From: Anopheles merus
Taxonomy: Eukaryota; Arthropoda; Insecta; Diptera; Culicidae
Direction of reading: 5' to 3'
DNA length: 64,000 nt
Assembly: GCF_017562075.2 (NCBI RefSeq)
Contig: NC_054082.1
Location: 36,759,442 to 36,823,441 of the forward strand
Part shown: positions 40,950 through 52,915 of the stretch, piece after piece
Layout of the letters: every line of letters begins with the position of its first letter
How positions within the stretch are numbered: the stretch's first letter is position 1
Made by a program: the position numbers and the translations under genes
The notes under the pieces: model-generated
Database searches by the model: none
What the model was told of the DNA's origin: nothing
Seen by the model: only the letters and a program-made list of their open reading frames with translations

Positions 40950-41228
40950 GTGCGTGCGCCCGGTTGTGGTGCGAATGCCGCCGTTCACTTGCGCCATTTT
41001 GCGCGAAGGATTGCGCGGAAAAGCGGAGCCATTGTGAGGAAAAGAGGCGAAACCAAAGTCGGTTGGGTGGTGGTGTTACTGGGTGGAAGGATGGGGGTAA
41101 GGGGGCAATATAATTAGCTTTGCCCTCTCTCTCTCTCTCGGGTGCGCACAAACGAAACGCAGGGAGTACAAACGAAAAAAAAAGACCGAACCGGTTTTTT
41201 TTGTTGCACATCAACTGCCGCCATTGCT

Positions 41229-41246
41229 GCAGCAGCAGCAGCAGCA
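41229..41246. repeat. CAG trinucleotide repeat
   Basis: About six CAG units. Further interrupted CAG runs at 41,302-41,330 produce an Ala/Ser-rich frame that I judge non-coding. Confidence 0.9.
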
Positions 41247-41418
41247 ATTGCAGCCGAGGAAGCCGTCGCGAACCGGCATTCACAATCGCTCACACACAAA
41301 GCAGCAGCAGCACCAGCAGCAGCACACAAAGCAAGGGTGGCAGCTCTCGTCCATGCTCCCCGCCCCATCTAGGCCCACACAAAGCTGAAAAGCTTCAGTT
41401 CTTCCGCTGACGGAGCTC

Positions 41419-41437
41419 GTGTGTGTGTGTGTGTGTG
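41419..41437. repeat. GT microsatellite
   Basis: About nine GT units. Confidence 0.92.
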
Positions 41438-44400
41438 AAGTGGTGGGGATCGCGCGAATAGCTGCAAGGCAATCGCGCAAGGTGATACTGCAACTACTGT
41501 AGTCGGTGGTGGTGTTGAGCATGGGACGCAGTGCACAATGTGCCCTCCCCCATTGCAACTAGATCCAACTGCATCCTTCTCTGTCTCTCTTTCACGCGAG
41601 CAGGCTTACCGCCACCCTCAGTATCAAACAGTGATCTATTCTACGCTTCATCAAACCCGAACCGAAACCCGCTTTCTATCGAATGCATCTAGCGCCTAAC
41701 GCCTAACACCCTCATCCCCCAAACGCCCGTCCATATGTTCGCAGCTGCAACCGCGAAAGACCGACTGGCGGCAGTGTATGTACACCATTTTTTTTCCGCT
41801 GCGTTCAATTCGTTACTCACAAGCGAACCCTCGCGATCTACTAATCATAAATGCGATCAACGATGTACTCGGGCTCCCCACCCTCGAACGGCTACAACGC
41901 GGCGGCACCCGGATGCCATTTTTGAAAGCACAGCTAGCCAGCTAGCCGGCGCTGTTGCACTTTTCGGGCGTGCGGCCGGAGAGGAGAGCGGCTGGCCCCG
42001 CGCAGTTTAGCTTTGTCGGTTTCGCTGGAGGCCAAACTGTGCCGCAAAGGGCATCGCGATGACGGCAATGCCTTTCGCCTTATGCTGGCAGGGGGAGGAG
42101 GAGCAGGGCTGCAGAACACCGCAGGGTTAAGAGAGCTAGACACAGATGTGCGCTCACCACCGCCACACGGTTGCATCACGCTGCTCGAGCGAAGGCGCGT
42201 CTAAAGGCGTCGAGTGCTAGGGGTTGCCGATGCGAGCGCGATGGGAAAATATCGGCTTTTGGATCTCGATCTCGAGTGTGCGATGGAGAGGGGGCAAGGG
42301 ATGCGATCGTCTCGATCATTATATAAAATCTATCGCATGCTCGCGATCAGCCTTGAGCCCGCCGCCACGTTCGCCATGCTGGTTCTATTCCATTCCAAGG
42401 CGACGGCAAACACCTTACTGCATCGACGGCTCTCTTCCTTCCTTGCTGCACCGCCGCATCGTGTGCACGCCTGTGCATTTGCGCGCTGCATCGTGTGAGG
42501 AAATCACTGCTGGCGGTCTGTGAGCGATTATGAAAATGTGCGTCCAATTTCTGCCCTTGCAAGTGGCCACGAATTCGTTGTGGCTCGTGGGTAAATGTGC
42601 CGTTCGGGTAAGTGATGGGCCGGCGAGTAAACACACGCGCACGATCGCGAACATGTCACGCAATGGGAACCGAGGGGGACAGTGTTTGTGGACAAATGAA
42701 TGCTCGTGCCTGAAGAAAGGGAAACAATGTTTACATAATGCATTCCACGATCCGCTGGCCACTTCGAGTGACATGGAAAAGGGTAACAGATTTCTTGGAA
42801 CATGTCAATCGGGGACATTAGTACACGCATCGCCAATGTAACTGAACCATCTCAACATTAAACAGTGATTCAGACTCAGATTGAACTGGTATTGGTAACC
42901 CGACCAACGTGTACGAACGTGTCGTGTCGATGAGTCAGTTTGACAGCTGAGATTTTGCGCGATTCGGACGATGCGTCACCGAGGGATGGCGAAGAAAGCG
43001 TCATCGGTTTGACACACCACCGTTTTCACCCGGGCAATATGCACACATCAGCCAGAAGCAACCCTGCCGAAAGTGCCGTTAGATGATTCGTCATTTCAGG
43101 TTACCCGATTTGCTCCAAAGCTGCTCCAGCGTAAGGAGAGACGGCTTCTTGATGCGCTGCCTGCTTAAAAGCGATGTGAGGGCCTGCTTGTCAAAATACC
43201 GGTTGCATTCCGCGGCAAGGATCGGTTGCTTTTGGGACCCGAACAGCTCATGCGAAGGCTGTGTTCTACCTTCCTTGCAGGTTGAAGCCTAGCCTGACAC
43301 TTCCAGGCGTTTCTTTATTACATTTTCGGTGAATGCATTTTCCTTCACCAGGGAAAAGAGACATCCCGCACGTGTAACTCAATGGAAGGAAACTGAGCAA
43401 GAAGCTCGGAGCAAAAGGCGAACACGGTGTACCATCAGCGTGAATGTCTGCGTGTCGGTGGTGCGTGATTAGAATAAATTAGCTCGCCAACCAAAGCCAT
43501 TCCCAAGTGAGAGGGCGAAAGAGTGAGCAAGTGCAGGATCGCTGCCCGGGGGAGAAATAACACACGTAGCATCAACAACCGATCATGCCGGCGTACCGGG
43601 CGGGTGGAAGCGAAACAGCAACAGCGGTGTTGCATACAGTTAGAAAACTAACGAAGGGAAAAAAGCGCACGAAGCAAAAACTAAAATAACGAAACAAAAA
43701 AAAAAAAGAGTAAGCCGGAAAACGATAATCGTGATGATGCGTCGAATCGGTCGAAACGCAACCCCTGTGCGGGGCCCGGGGGATGCAGCGGTAGCTTCCA
43801 AACCCGACTTCCATTTACATAGATGCTTTCCGCCTCTGCCTTCCCACCGCAGTGGCAGCAGGCGTCGATTCCGCCCCGCAGTTAGGCCCGACTATTAGCC
43901 GCACGGAACGGTAAACGTCGGCTGTTGCCTGCCGGTGTGAAGAATGAGGAAGCAGCGAACGCCAGCCAGGGCAGGCCAAGGAAATGAGGTTACGATATGC
44001 AACTGATCGAAGCCTCTGCTGAACCGTATCGGTGGAAGCAATCGCCCGCTACACCGGTCCGAATGCGATTGTTCCTCCACACACGCTCACGATCGAGTAT
44101 GATGTATGTGTGTGTCTCATTGTGTGCGTTCATCCCTCTATCTCTCGGGGGTAAAACTGTTTTAGACGCATTTGTTTAGGGTGGGACGGTTCTGCCGGAT
44201 AGTAACTTGGAAGACCGCTAGAACACATACTTGCCACAAGCAAGAACATGCAGAAACGTTGAAGATAGAAGTTGTATACCTTCCAGCAATGGACAATTCA
44301 TTGTCGCAACTGTGCTAGCGAATCCGTTCCAGGGAATTATTCAATCCCGAGCGACATCCATGACGACAGCCAAAGTTGTTCCACTCCCTGGATTGGGTAA

Positions 44401-46344
44401 TTTATGCGTTGCCGTGGTCGATAATGTATAATCAAGAAAAAGTTAAAATGTTCCATTTTTCAACTAAAACGAATAGATTCAGCGATGCTACATCACCGTT
44501 GTGAGTCGATTGATGTACATTAGTAATGTCAAACAATCGGCCAAAAGAATCGCACAAGCAAACATTTCATTCCTCGATTTCGCTGCTAGCAAACGAGTGA
44601 CAAACACAAACCTTAAGCTCAAATGTACACACATCATAACAGAGTAGGAAGACAACTATCTTCTCGAAAAAAAAACACTTGAGAAGAAGCGACTATTATG
44701 ATGATCTATCACTTCGAGCAAGTGAGCTGACCTCCAGGAGCTATATTTTTTCCCTTTCCTAAATATGCTTCAAGCTTTGAAAATCAATCATTTGCAAATG
44801 TCACTAGTGTGTGTGTGTGTTTGTGTGAGCGGTGGCAGCATGTGTGTGTGTGGCAGTTTTCAAAAATCGTTCCCCTTTTTTTGCCCATCTCCCACCAGAA
44901 CCTGGAAGTCTTCTACTCGCATGTCACGCAAGTGGTTGCGCAAGCAGTTGCGTCCCCGGCCGCGCCCGCCACATGTCGCTCACGTGGGCCGCGCGCACTC
45001 GTGGTGCGCGGAAACCGTACCAGACTTCGTGGCAACCTCGTCGCACAGTCGACGGCTACGGGGCGGGCTGAGGTGGAGGGGGAGGATAGAACGTTCCAAC
45101 CAGCCAGCGCGCGTGTGTCATGTCGAAATCGGTCTGCCGCAAGATGACGCGATAGTTTCTCGCGTTCTAGGAACGCTGGCTGGTCTGGGGCGATATTTGT
45201 CTAACGGCTCGAGTGTTGGTTGAAAGATTTGATCGATTGTGCGTACGGTTCTGCTCCAGCCGTGCTGTGTGCTCCAGCAGTGCGCTCCAGTAGCGGAGTG
45301 TTCCATGGTTAAACGGTTTATTACTTTATTCTTGGGACACGATCTAGGCGCAACTAGCCGCAGCAATGGGTGGAGCTGTATGGCCGGGGGCCAGAGTGCC
45401 AACCAGATCGGGCCATTTATCGCATGTTGTAACACAACATTTCGGGAGTGAGCAAACGCAATGACCCTTGATAGAAGATGTTGGATGAGGAGTCAACTGT
45501 GCTGTAGTAGTGGCCTAGGAAGCTAGGCCGCACTGCGCACATTGAGCTGTGCTGTGCCCGGTAAGGCCTGCTACCTACGCCCAGTGGACTGTCAGATCAT
45601 CGATCATATATGCTGATCAACGGACGACATATTTCAAGCGGTTGCCTCGGCATGCAAACGAAACGAGCACCGGCAGCAGCAGCAGCAACTCCTTCCTACC
45701 GAAATGTAAGGCGAAATGTCAACCTAATTCTCACATCAACGAACCACCGCCCTTTTCGATTTAGGGGAGGATGGTGGGTAGGATCGCTTAAACTATCGCC
45801 CCACCAAACTCTCTTCGACTTGGTCCAAACATTCTTACCAATGAGGTCTGCAAGAGGCCCCCGTCCATCCCCTCGGCTCGAATGAGGTCAAACGAGCGCG
45901 CGCGCGCCGCAAGGGAGTGGCCGGTTTTGCGTCGGTTCGATGGTCCCAGCAACCGGTCGCCTAAGCGCTTCGGCCGAACCGCTTTCCGAGCGCTCTTGAA
46001 GGTGCCCTCCCCCAATCCGCCCGACCCCGGCCAAATGCTAAAGTAGGTTAAAGCCGGTGGTGGTGGTGGTGGCTGATGTTCAAAGCAGAGGTCAGAATTA
46101 AATGCGCACAGCTGTAACGTGCCCCACTTCCACCTCCTTACCACCCCCACCGCTATGCGATCGGAGTGCAGTGGAAACGGAATCCGTTCTGGGCACCAAG
46201 CGCAAAGAACACGCGCTCCATGGTCCACGAAGAAGCCGGTGGGTTCGTCGTCTCTTTGCGCCGCACACTACTGCCATTTGCTAGAAGTTGGAGTAGCAGT
46301 GCACCAGGGAGGTGGAGGTTGTAGAAAATTTGTAACCGAAGAGC

Positions 46345-46360
46345 AAAAAAAAAAAAAAAA
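46345..46360. repeat. Poly-A tract
   Basis: 16 As. No target-site duplication or element body was recognised next to it. Confidence 0.93.
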
Positions 46361-46803
46361 CAAAAGAACATGGCAGCACTTGCTGCATTCGTCCCAAAAA
46401 AAAGGGCATCCCTTCCATCCCCCAAGCACGCTCGCTCGTGCGCGCGCTCTGCCCCGGCAAGATTGACCTAAATAGTGCGGATAGAATTTATTACATTAGA
46501 CGATCGTGCCTGACTTTGCGCACCACACGCTCGTTGCCGGTCGGTAGCAGCAGCATTCACACACAAACACATACACATATCTACTTTGTACGGCCCCCGT
46601 TCGGTTTGGCTGTTATGCTGCGGATGCATGGTCGCATAAAGGTCTCTTCCCACCGTTGCCCGGCTTGGGGACAGAGATAGAGCAGAAGCAGCTCTCCCCC
46701 ATCGTGCGGTTGAATGTTAAACTGTGAAGTGTAGCATGTATTTTAGATTGAGCTTTTGTCAAGCCGTGTTTGTGCCAGTATGTGTGTTTCGACATCGATA
46801 TGC

Positions 46804-46819
46804 AAAAAAAAAAAAAAAA
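46804..46819. repeat. Poly-A tract
   Basis: 16 As, 459 bp after the previous poly-A tract. The sequences before the two tracts do not match. Confidence 0.93.
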
Positions 46820-49800
46820 CCGGCGACAAGAGCAAAGATTGCGTGCACCAAGAGTGTGTATCAAATCGAGAAGGTGCACAAGAGGCTTTGCAACGAAGAC
46901 GAGCTCGCAGCAATACACACACACATAAACACACACGATTCGAGCTCGAAGGTTCCAGCAGTGTCGACGGGTGGCCAATCCCTGCCCATCACCATCATCA
47001 TCAACATCATCAAAACCCATCCCATGCCGATGATCGTGACGATGGCGGTGATGCTGCAAACAATTTGAGGCCGTTTGTAATTAACTTTTATTGCTCGATT
47101 CAATTGGTATCGAAACGGGGTCCCCAGGGGCTGGTAGTGATGGCCGGGGAAAGGTTCGCGGCGAGCGCGCAGCACCAACGGCGTTGGCATGACGCGGGCG
47201 TGAAAGGGACGTGTGCGCGCGCCAGAGAAATGTGCTTATTACTTTCGAGAGCTCGAGCGAAAAAAACAGACCAAACAGGCCGGTCAGTGAGTGCGCAAGT
47301 GACTCGCCGCAGGTCACATTGGAACGAGCCGCAGCTTTGTTTGTTTATTGGTCGAAGAACGAGGCAACATCACTGCTTGCCACTCTTGCTTTGCTGCATT
47401 GTTTACGTTCGGTTTTCTTCCACCACGACTGTCATTGTCATCGCGAAGGAGAGCGCGTTAGATGCTATAGGCGCACACACCGAGCCGGAGATGAAGCGCA
47501 ATGATTTTATGCTCCTCGTGATCGGAGTTTCCAACGGTCAACGGTGTTTTGCAATGGAAAACGGGCAACGATTGGCAGCTTCGTACCAAACACAGCGCGC
47601 ACAGTAAGAGCTGCTGCGGCATCAAGACGCGATCCCTTCGGGCCACGCTTCCCCTAGGCCTGTCGTATTGTACGGTTTGCATCCTCGATCCTCAAAAGCA
47701 CGATCGTGCTCGAATCCTAAAGAAAAGCACCCGCTTGAAAGTGCCACTCATTGGCATTCGAAAGGTGCTGCATGTCAAGATTTAATAAGCATTACACACG
47801 CGCCACCTGCTCCATCGTACCGTGGTACAACAAACATGCACCACACAGCCAAACAACCGCCTGGCAGCATTGGTTTTTCGAGTCAGCCCTGCCAACTCGA
47901 TGACTTTCGTTTGCAAGATCGATCGATGTTCGAGTGCTTCCTGGTTGGCCTTCGCGCTCCCGGTTGGTTCCCTTTCGGGGTCGGGATATCCCTTCCACGG
48001 CGCATGACACGACATTATTAGACGTAAAGTGCAATGGAAATGGTGAGGGAGGCGGAAAGGAAGGCAACCGGCCTGCACGACGGTGTGATTAATTAAAGTG
48101 TCATTGATCAGCGACAGGTTTAATTTTCTCTCCACTGCATTTGGTACTTGTGTTTTTTTCTCTCTCGTGCGTTTCGTCGGACACAGAAATCTCTTCTGGC
48201 TGATTGGAAAGTCTTGCAAATAAAGGCACAAATCACAAAGCACCACGGGTGGAATGCTTACGTCGTTTGTTAATTTATTTGTTTTCCTTCCCGCGGCAAC
48301 CCCTTTCCACCCACCAGCATATTACCCAATCAGCTGTTCGATCGCGCACTTGCGACGCGGCTCGCGCATATTAAGGCGTGCGTCCTGCGTAGGTGCGTAC
48401 GGGGCGGGGAGGCCGCTTAGCGATTGAGGTCGCAACTATCAGTTGGAGCAAACGGGGTTCCAACGGGTTCCACGCCATCGTGTTTCGGTGGCTGTGTGCG
48501 CGGGGTGTGTGTGTGTACAAAATTCACCTTGAACACCCACACCAACTGATGCTGGTGAGCGGTTTCGAGTGTTGGGACCGGGGGCGAGGAGGTAAGTTAA
48601 AAATTAATTGCATCCTCACCTCGCTGCATTCTTTCCTCTGACCGCGCGTGTCTCGCAACCAGTGCACCCGTCGCGTCGTCTAACCAAAGCGTTAGAAAAA
48701 GTGACACCGCCTAAAAAAAAACACAAACCGGTTCGCGTAAGGGTGCTTCCAAGGGTGCTCTAAAGGGAGCGCAGAGCAGCAACTAGCTGGGCAAGATTCA
48801 GTGGTGAGTTTCTCCCCCCCGTACTGTCTCCTACTTAAAACTCGTTAAACGCTCGGCTGTGTTTGTGTTCGCGCAGTGGGAGTGCGCGCAGGTTTCATAA
48901 AGGGATTGCGGCCCCACCCCTTAACAACAACAACAACAAAAAAGCGGGGCGCGAAAAGAAAGGCCGCAGCTGCCGCTGTCCATTCGGTGGCGGGTGTTGC
49001 GCAAGCCCAGCTCAAGGTTTTTGAAGGTTTGCCAGCGAAAGTAAGTGGCTGCGAGCGAAATGAGATCAGCTGCGCGTACGCGAAGGCTTCGCGTTTGCGT
49101 AATGGAGTGCTGTAGCGTACCGCAAGGAAATGGTCGGACTTGGAGCTTGTGGCAATAAAAATAAAAATCAAGAGCACCCGGGAGCCCAACAACACCCAGC
49201 CAGTCGGGGCTGACGAACCAGAACCATTTCCTTGACGGCATTGATATGCGCGTGGGACACGCCGGAGATTGGTTTGGACTGTTTCGATGAGGTCAATTTG
49301 GTGATTTGGTAGGAAAAATAGGACAAGGAAGAGCACCAGGAAACCAACAATACACGGCTTTGCATAATCGCCCTCACCTACGCACCACTAAAATGCTCAA
49401 GGCAAGCAGTTGGTGGGTGGCTGAACGAGTAAAGTGTGGTCCAGTTTCGCTGCTAGCAAACGGGCTCGAACAAAATGCCTTCCCTAGACACCCTCGCATC
49501 TCCGCATATGAGGCTTCCCCTGCGCTTACACGCTGCACGTGATGGTTCCCGGACCCAAGACCTTGAAATTACACCCTGTCCTGAGGAAACTAGAAAAAAA
49601 TGGTTGCAGCAGCATTATCATTTACCGATTGGACGGACAGAAAAAAAGCCCCAACACGGTCATGCGTGGCAAACTCTACCTTGAACTCAAAAACCCTTCT
49701 GCCACCGGCACACGGGACCTGCCGCAGACACCGTTCCGTCGCTGCCGATAAGTAAACGGTCGGGCGTTGGATACACTGATAAGCCACCGAGGTACACACA

Positions 49801-51776
49801 GAGGCGCGCACTGAATGGGCAACCATTACGCACTGAAAGAGGTTTTTAGCTCAGGGAAAATGATAACCGCGTGGCGAGTGGGTCAGGCAAGACGCGAGCC
49901 GCGTATGTGCCAGTCTGGACGGCACCGGCAAGGTTCGCCTTGCCTATTGCGAGCTGTCTGCGGCACAAACGTTGCGCACAGTGTACGCGACTATCCCTCT
50001 CATCCCGCCGTAACATCTGTTTACATATGGCAGAGATTTGTCGGAACAGCAGGGACGTAATTTGGAATTAACAGACGACACTTCTGTTTCTGATTGCTGC
50101 TGACCTTGGAATGGAGTTTATGGATCGATTTTTTGTAACTTATTTTGCAACGTGGCGTTAGTAACTGTCGCGTTAGTTAATGCTCTTCAACAAAATGAGT
50201 CGTTCGTAGCCATTGCCATTGCCTTTCCGCTTATGCTTCCCTCTTCGAGCGCAACAAAACATTGCATCTTACCAACTCTTCGCAACGGTCCAGCTGTTCG
50301 TTCCGCTCAATCTGTGCTTTATGTGGTGAGAAGAATCCCATACGAAAGGTGTGTAAAAATAAAACTCCCCCTTCCCCTCTCGATCAACATCAAACCTGCA
50401 ACCTCCCCCCGTCAGGCTCGCCGAATCGAAAGTGTGTCACTGCCGACACGGCAGAGGTCAGCATGCCGCAGCGTGATGCGTTCTCGCCTTCCAAGACGCG
50501 GTTGTTGTTGGCCTCCCCTGCTCGCCATTGATTGTCGCCCGAAACTTACCTATGGAGGAGAGAAAAGAAGAGAAGAAAAACAACATTTAAACAAAGTCGG
50601 AAAAAGTCGGACGAAACGAGTCCAGCTTATATGTTAGCATAATAAATGGTTTTGATTGATTTTGGTCGGTCGATTTGAAGGCAGGAAATGGGAGGTGAAT
50701 GGCAGATGGGCGAGAAGCGCGCGGAACAAAAACAGGTCACAAAGAAGATAAACATACATCGAAACAGAGACGGGGAACTTGCAAAGAGGGCCAGAGGGGG
50801 TCTGGTGGTTGGCCAACTGGTGAGCGTGTGTGTGTGTGTGCAGGGTGCACAAGCGTTGTCAAAAATTGATTACTCGCCCTAGTTGGCGAATGGCACCCAA
50901 AGCGGCCGTAGCTTAGAATGCATTGCTGTCGTCAAGTGGTCGCGTCGCCAAAAATCAACGGCGACGGCGACGACAACATTCCAGCGACCGGTGTTGTCGA
51001 CACCGAGCGGCTGCCCATTGGCTTCCCCGTTTTAGGACATTGGAGATGTGGTGTTGAACGAGCCGTTTGGAGCGCCCGGCACAGTGGCTGTGAGCCCCGA
51101 AGCCAAACTGTAGAAGGAGCCGAGGTTTGGGTTGATTGGATACATGGTTTTGGGGCCGGAGGGCCCGCCGAGGCCAGGATGGAGGGGAGGTCGAAATCGT
51201 TATATTGCACGAACTACTGCAAGCGCACCGCGAAGTGGATGTTGCAATCGAGTTGCAGCAGCGCAACTGCACGTTGCACCACTCCGGTTGCCTTAGCCTA
51301 GGCCTAGATTGCGTGCGCGTTTCGTCGGCGAGCGGCCGGTCGCCGTAAAGGCCGCAGCCTGCAATCCAAGTGGCCACGCGCCTGCCTACCTATATCGGTA
51401 GGTGGACGCCACAGTGTCGACACGGACCGAAGATCGGTGGTAAACAGCTGCTGGTGCTGCTGCAGCCGAGCCGTGAAAGCTCGAGTGAAACCGCTCGAAA
51501 TGGCTAAGTGTGCCAAGGACTTTATGCTGTGCGCTGGTTAGGAATTTTGCCTGGCCGCCAGGCGTCATGAGAGCGTTAGACGGGGGGCTGGCTGCCGGTT
51601 TGGCATGGCTGCTGCAGCCGCTCACTCGGCTGGTGTACATCAAGGTGGAACCAAAGGTTCTTTGCGCAAGTCGCATGCGCTCGCTCTGTTGCAATTGGTG
51701 AAGAAGCTCCAATCCACCATCGTTGTGGTGAGCTGAAGAATCATTTACTGATCCATTCCAAACATCTTGCTTGAGG

Positions 51777-51833
51777 TCTGTCCTATGGACAAACAGATGT
51801 TTATCTCACCTTCTAACATATAAACAGACACCA
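51777..51833. repeat. 57-bp interspersed repeat, copy 1
   Basis: It matches 52,859-52,915 at 55 of 57 positions in the same orientation, and the flanks do not match. It contains TGTCC-TAT-GGACA and a 7-bp inverted repeat, TGTTTAT (51,798) with ATAAACA (51,820). This may be the shared end of a miniature transposable element. The family is not recognised. Confidence 0.85.
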
Positions 51834-52211
51834 CTCCTGTTTAGAGTGAATTGCAATAGTGTCACACAGTAATCGAGCCCATGACCTCATTTTTTGCTGC
51901 CTAGCCATCTGTACGATGTGAATGTGGTAGAAGCGTGTGATTTGAATCGGAATCACGATACCACGAACGCCTGCAAGAGCTTATGCATTTTCAGTTCAAA
52001 AATCTCGCTCGCTCACGCTTACAAATGAGCGCTCAGTTTTTATTTGGTCTTTTCGAAATCAACGCATTTCAGTTCCGGAATGACACGGTGGTGATGCAAC
52101 TGCGTAACAGCAATCCAGCCGTGATCCAACCACACTCGACCGAACGCGTCAATGCAAACGCATCAAGGCCTTCCGCATTCGAGGCCTAGCCCCTCTACAC
52201 AGCTACTCTAG

Positions 52212-52231
52212 CAGTAGCAGCAGCAGCAGCA
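52212..52231. repeat. CAG trinucleotide repeat
   Basis: About five to six CAG units, the first interrupted by TAG. Confidence 0.85.
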
Positions 52232-52858
52232 CAACCAACATGTTGTCGACTAAGGCCAAAGCTTTAGCGGTGGGGCGTAGTGCTGGGCGCCATTGACACC
52301 GTTGGCGCAACCGGTGGCCGAATTGCAGCGACGAATGCGGAATTCGACTGGAAATATTTCGACGCCGCTGGTATTTGTTGTTATTCGGAGGGGGAGACAC
52401 ACACACACACCTCAAAAACACGCTCCAAACAAACTTCCTTTTGTGGTGCGGAGGATTTAAGACAGCTAAGCATCCGTATTCAAACAAAAACAGCCAAACG
52501 CGGCGACGCCTCTAAGCGCCCGGGAGGCTTTCGAGCGTTCACAGTGCGCACCGAGGACATGGTAGATGGTTTTTGGCATTTACAGCAGGAGATGTTTGTT
52601 TCTTTTGCATTCAATTTTGTAAAACAAGCAATACACCGGCGGTGTGCTGCTGACGGAAGTTAATGTTGCAATGAACCGCACGAAGATGACATTGAAGTTG
52701 GTTGCGCAAAGCAAGTCAACAGTGGTGTGGATCACTTCTCCGTCGATCAGGTTGGGTTAGAGGGCTTTGGATGGTGATAGTAGCAACATTATTTGGATCT
52801 GTCTTGGTCATCACTAGAGGTGAACTTCGGATAGTACTAATACTGAGATCCGCGAAGA

Positions 52859-52915
52859 TCTGTCCTATGGACAAACCGATGTTTATCTCACCTTCTAACA
52901 CATAAACAGACACCA
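52859..52915. repeat. 57-bp interspersed repeat, copy 2
   Basis: Second copy, 1,082 bp from the first, differing by one A/C and one T/C change. The T/C change leaves the TAAACA arm intact but shortens the inverted repeat by one pair. The flanking sequence differs from copy 1. Confidence 0.85.

Noticed and set aside
42322..42353. TATATAAAA followed 27 bp later by TCAGCC, a possible core promoter
   Set aside because: The initiator match is incomplete and no transcript-like sequence or frame follows; weaker than the 5,785 pair.
46756..47607. 283-codon plus-strand open frame, the longest in the window
   Set aside because: It crosses the poly-A tract, CA-rich and CAT-rich runs, giving Lys, Thr-His and poly-His blocks. 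It has no recognisable domain, and other frames overlap it heavily. Chance openness in repeat-rich sequence explains it.
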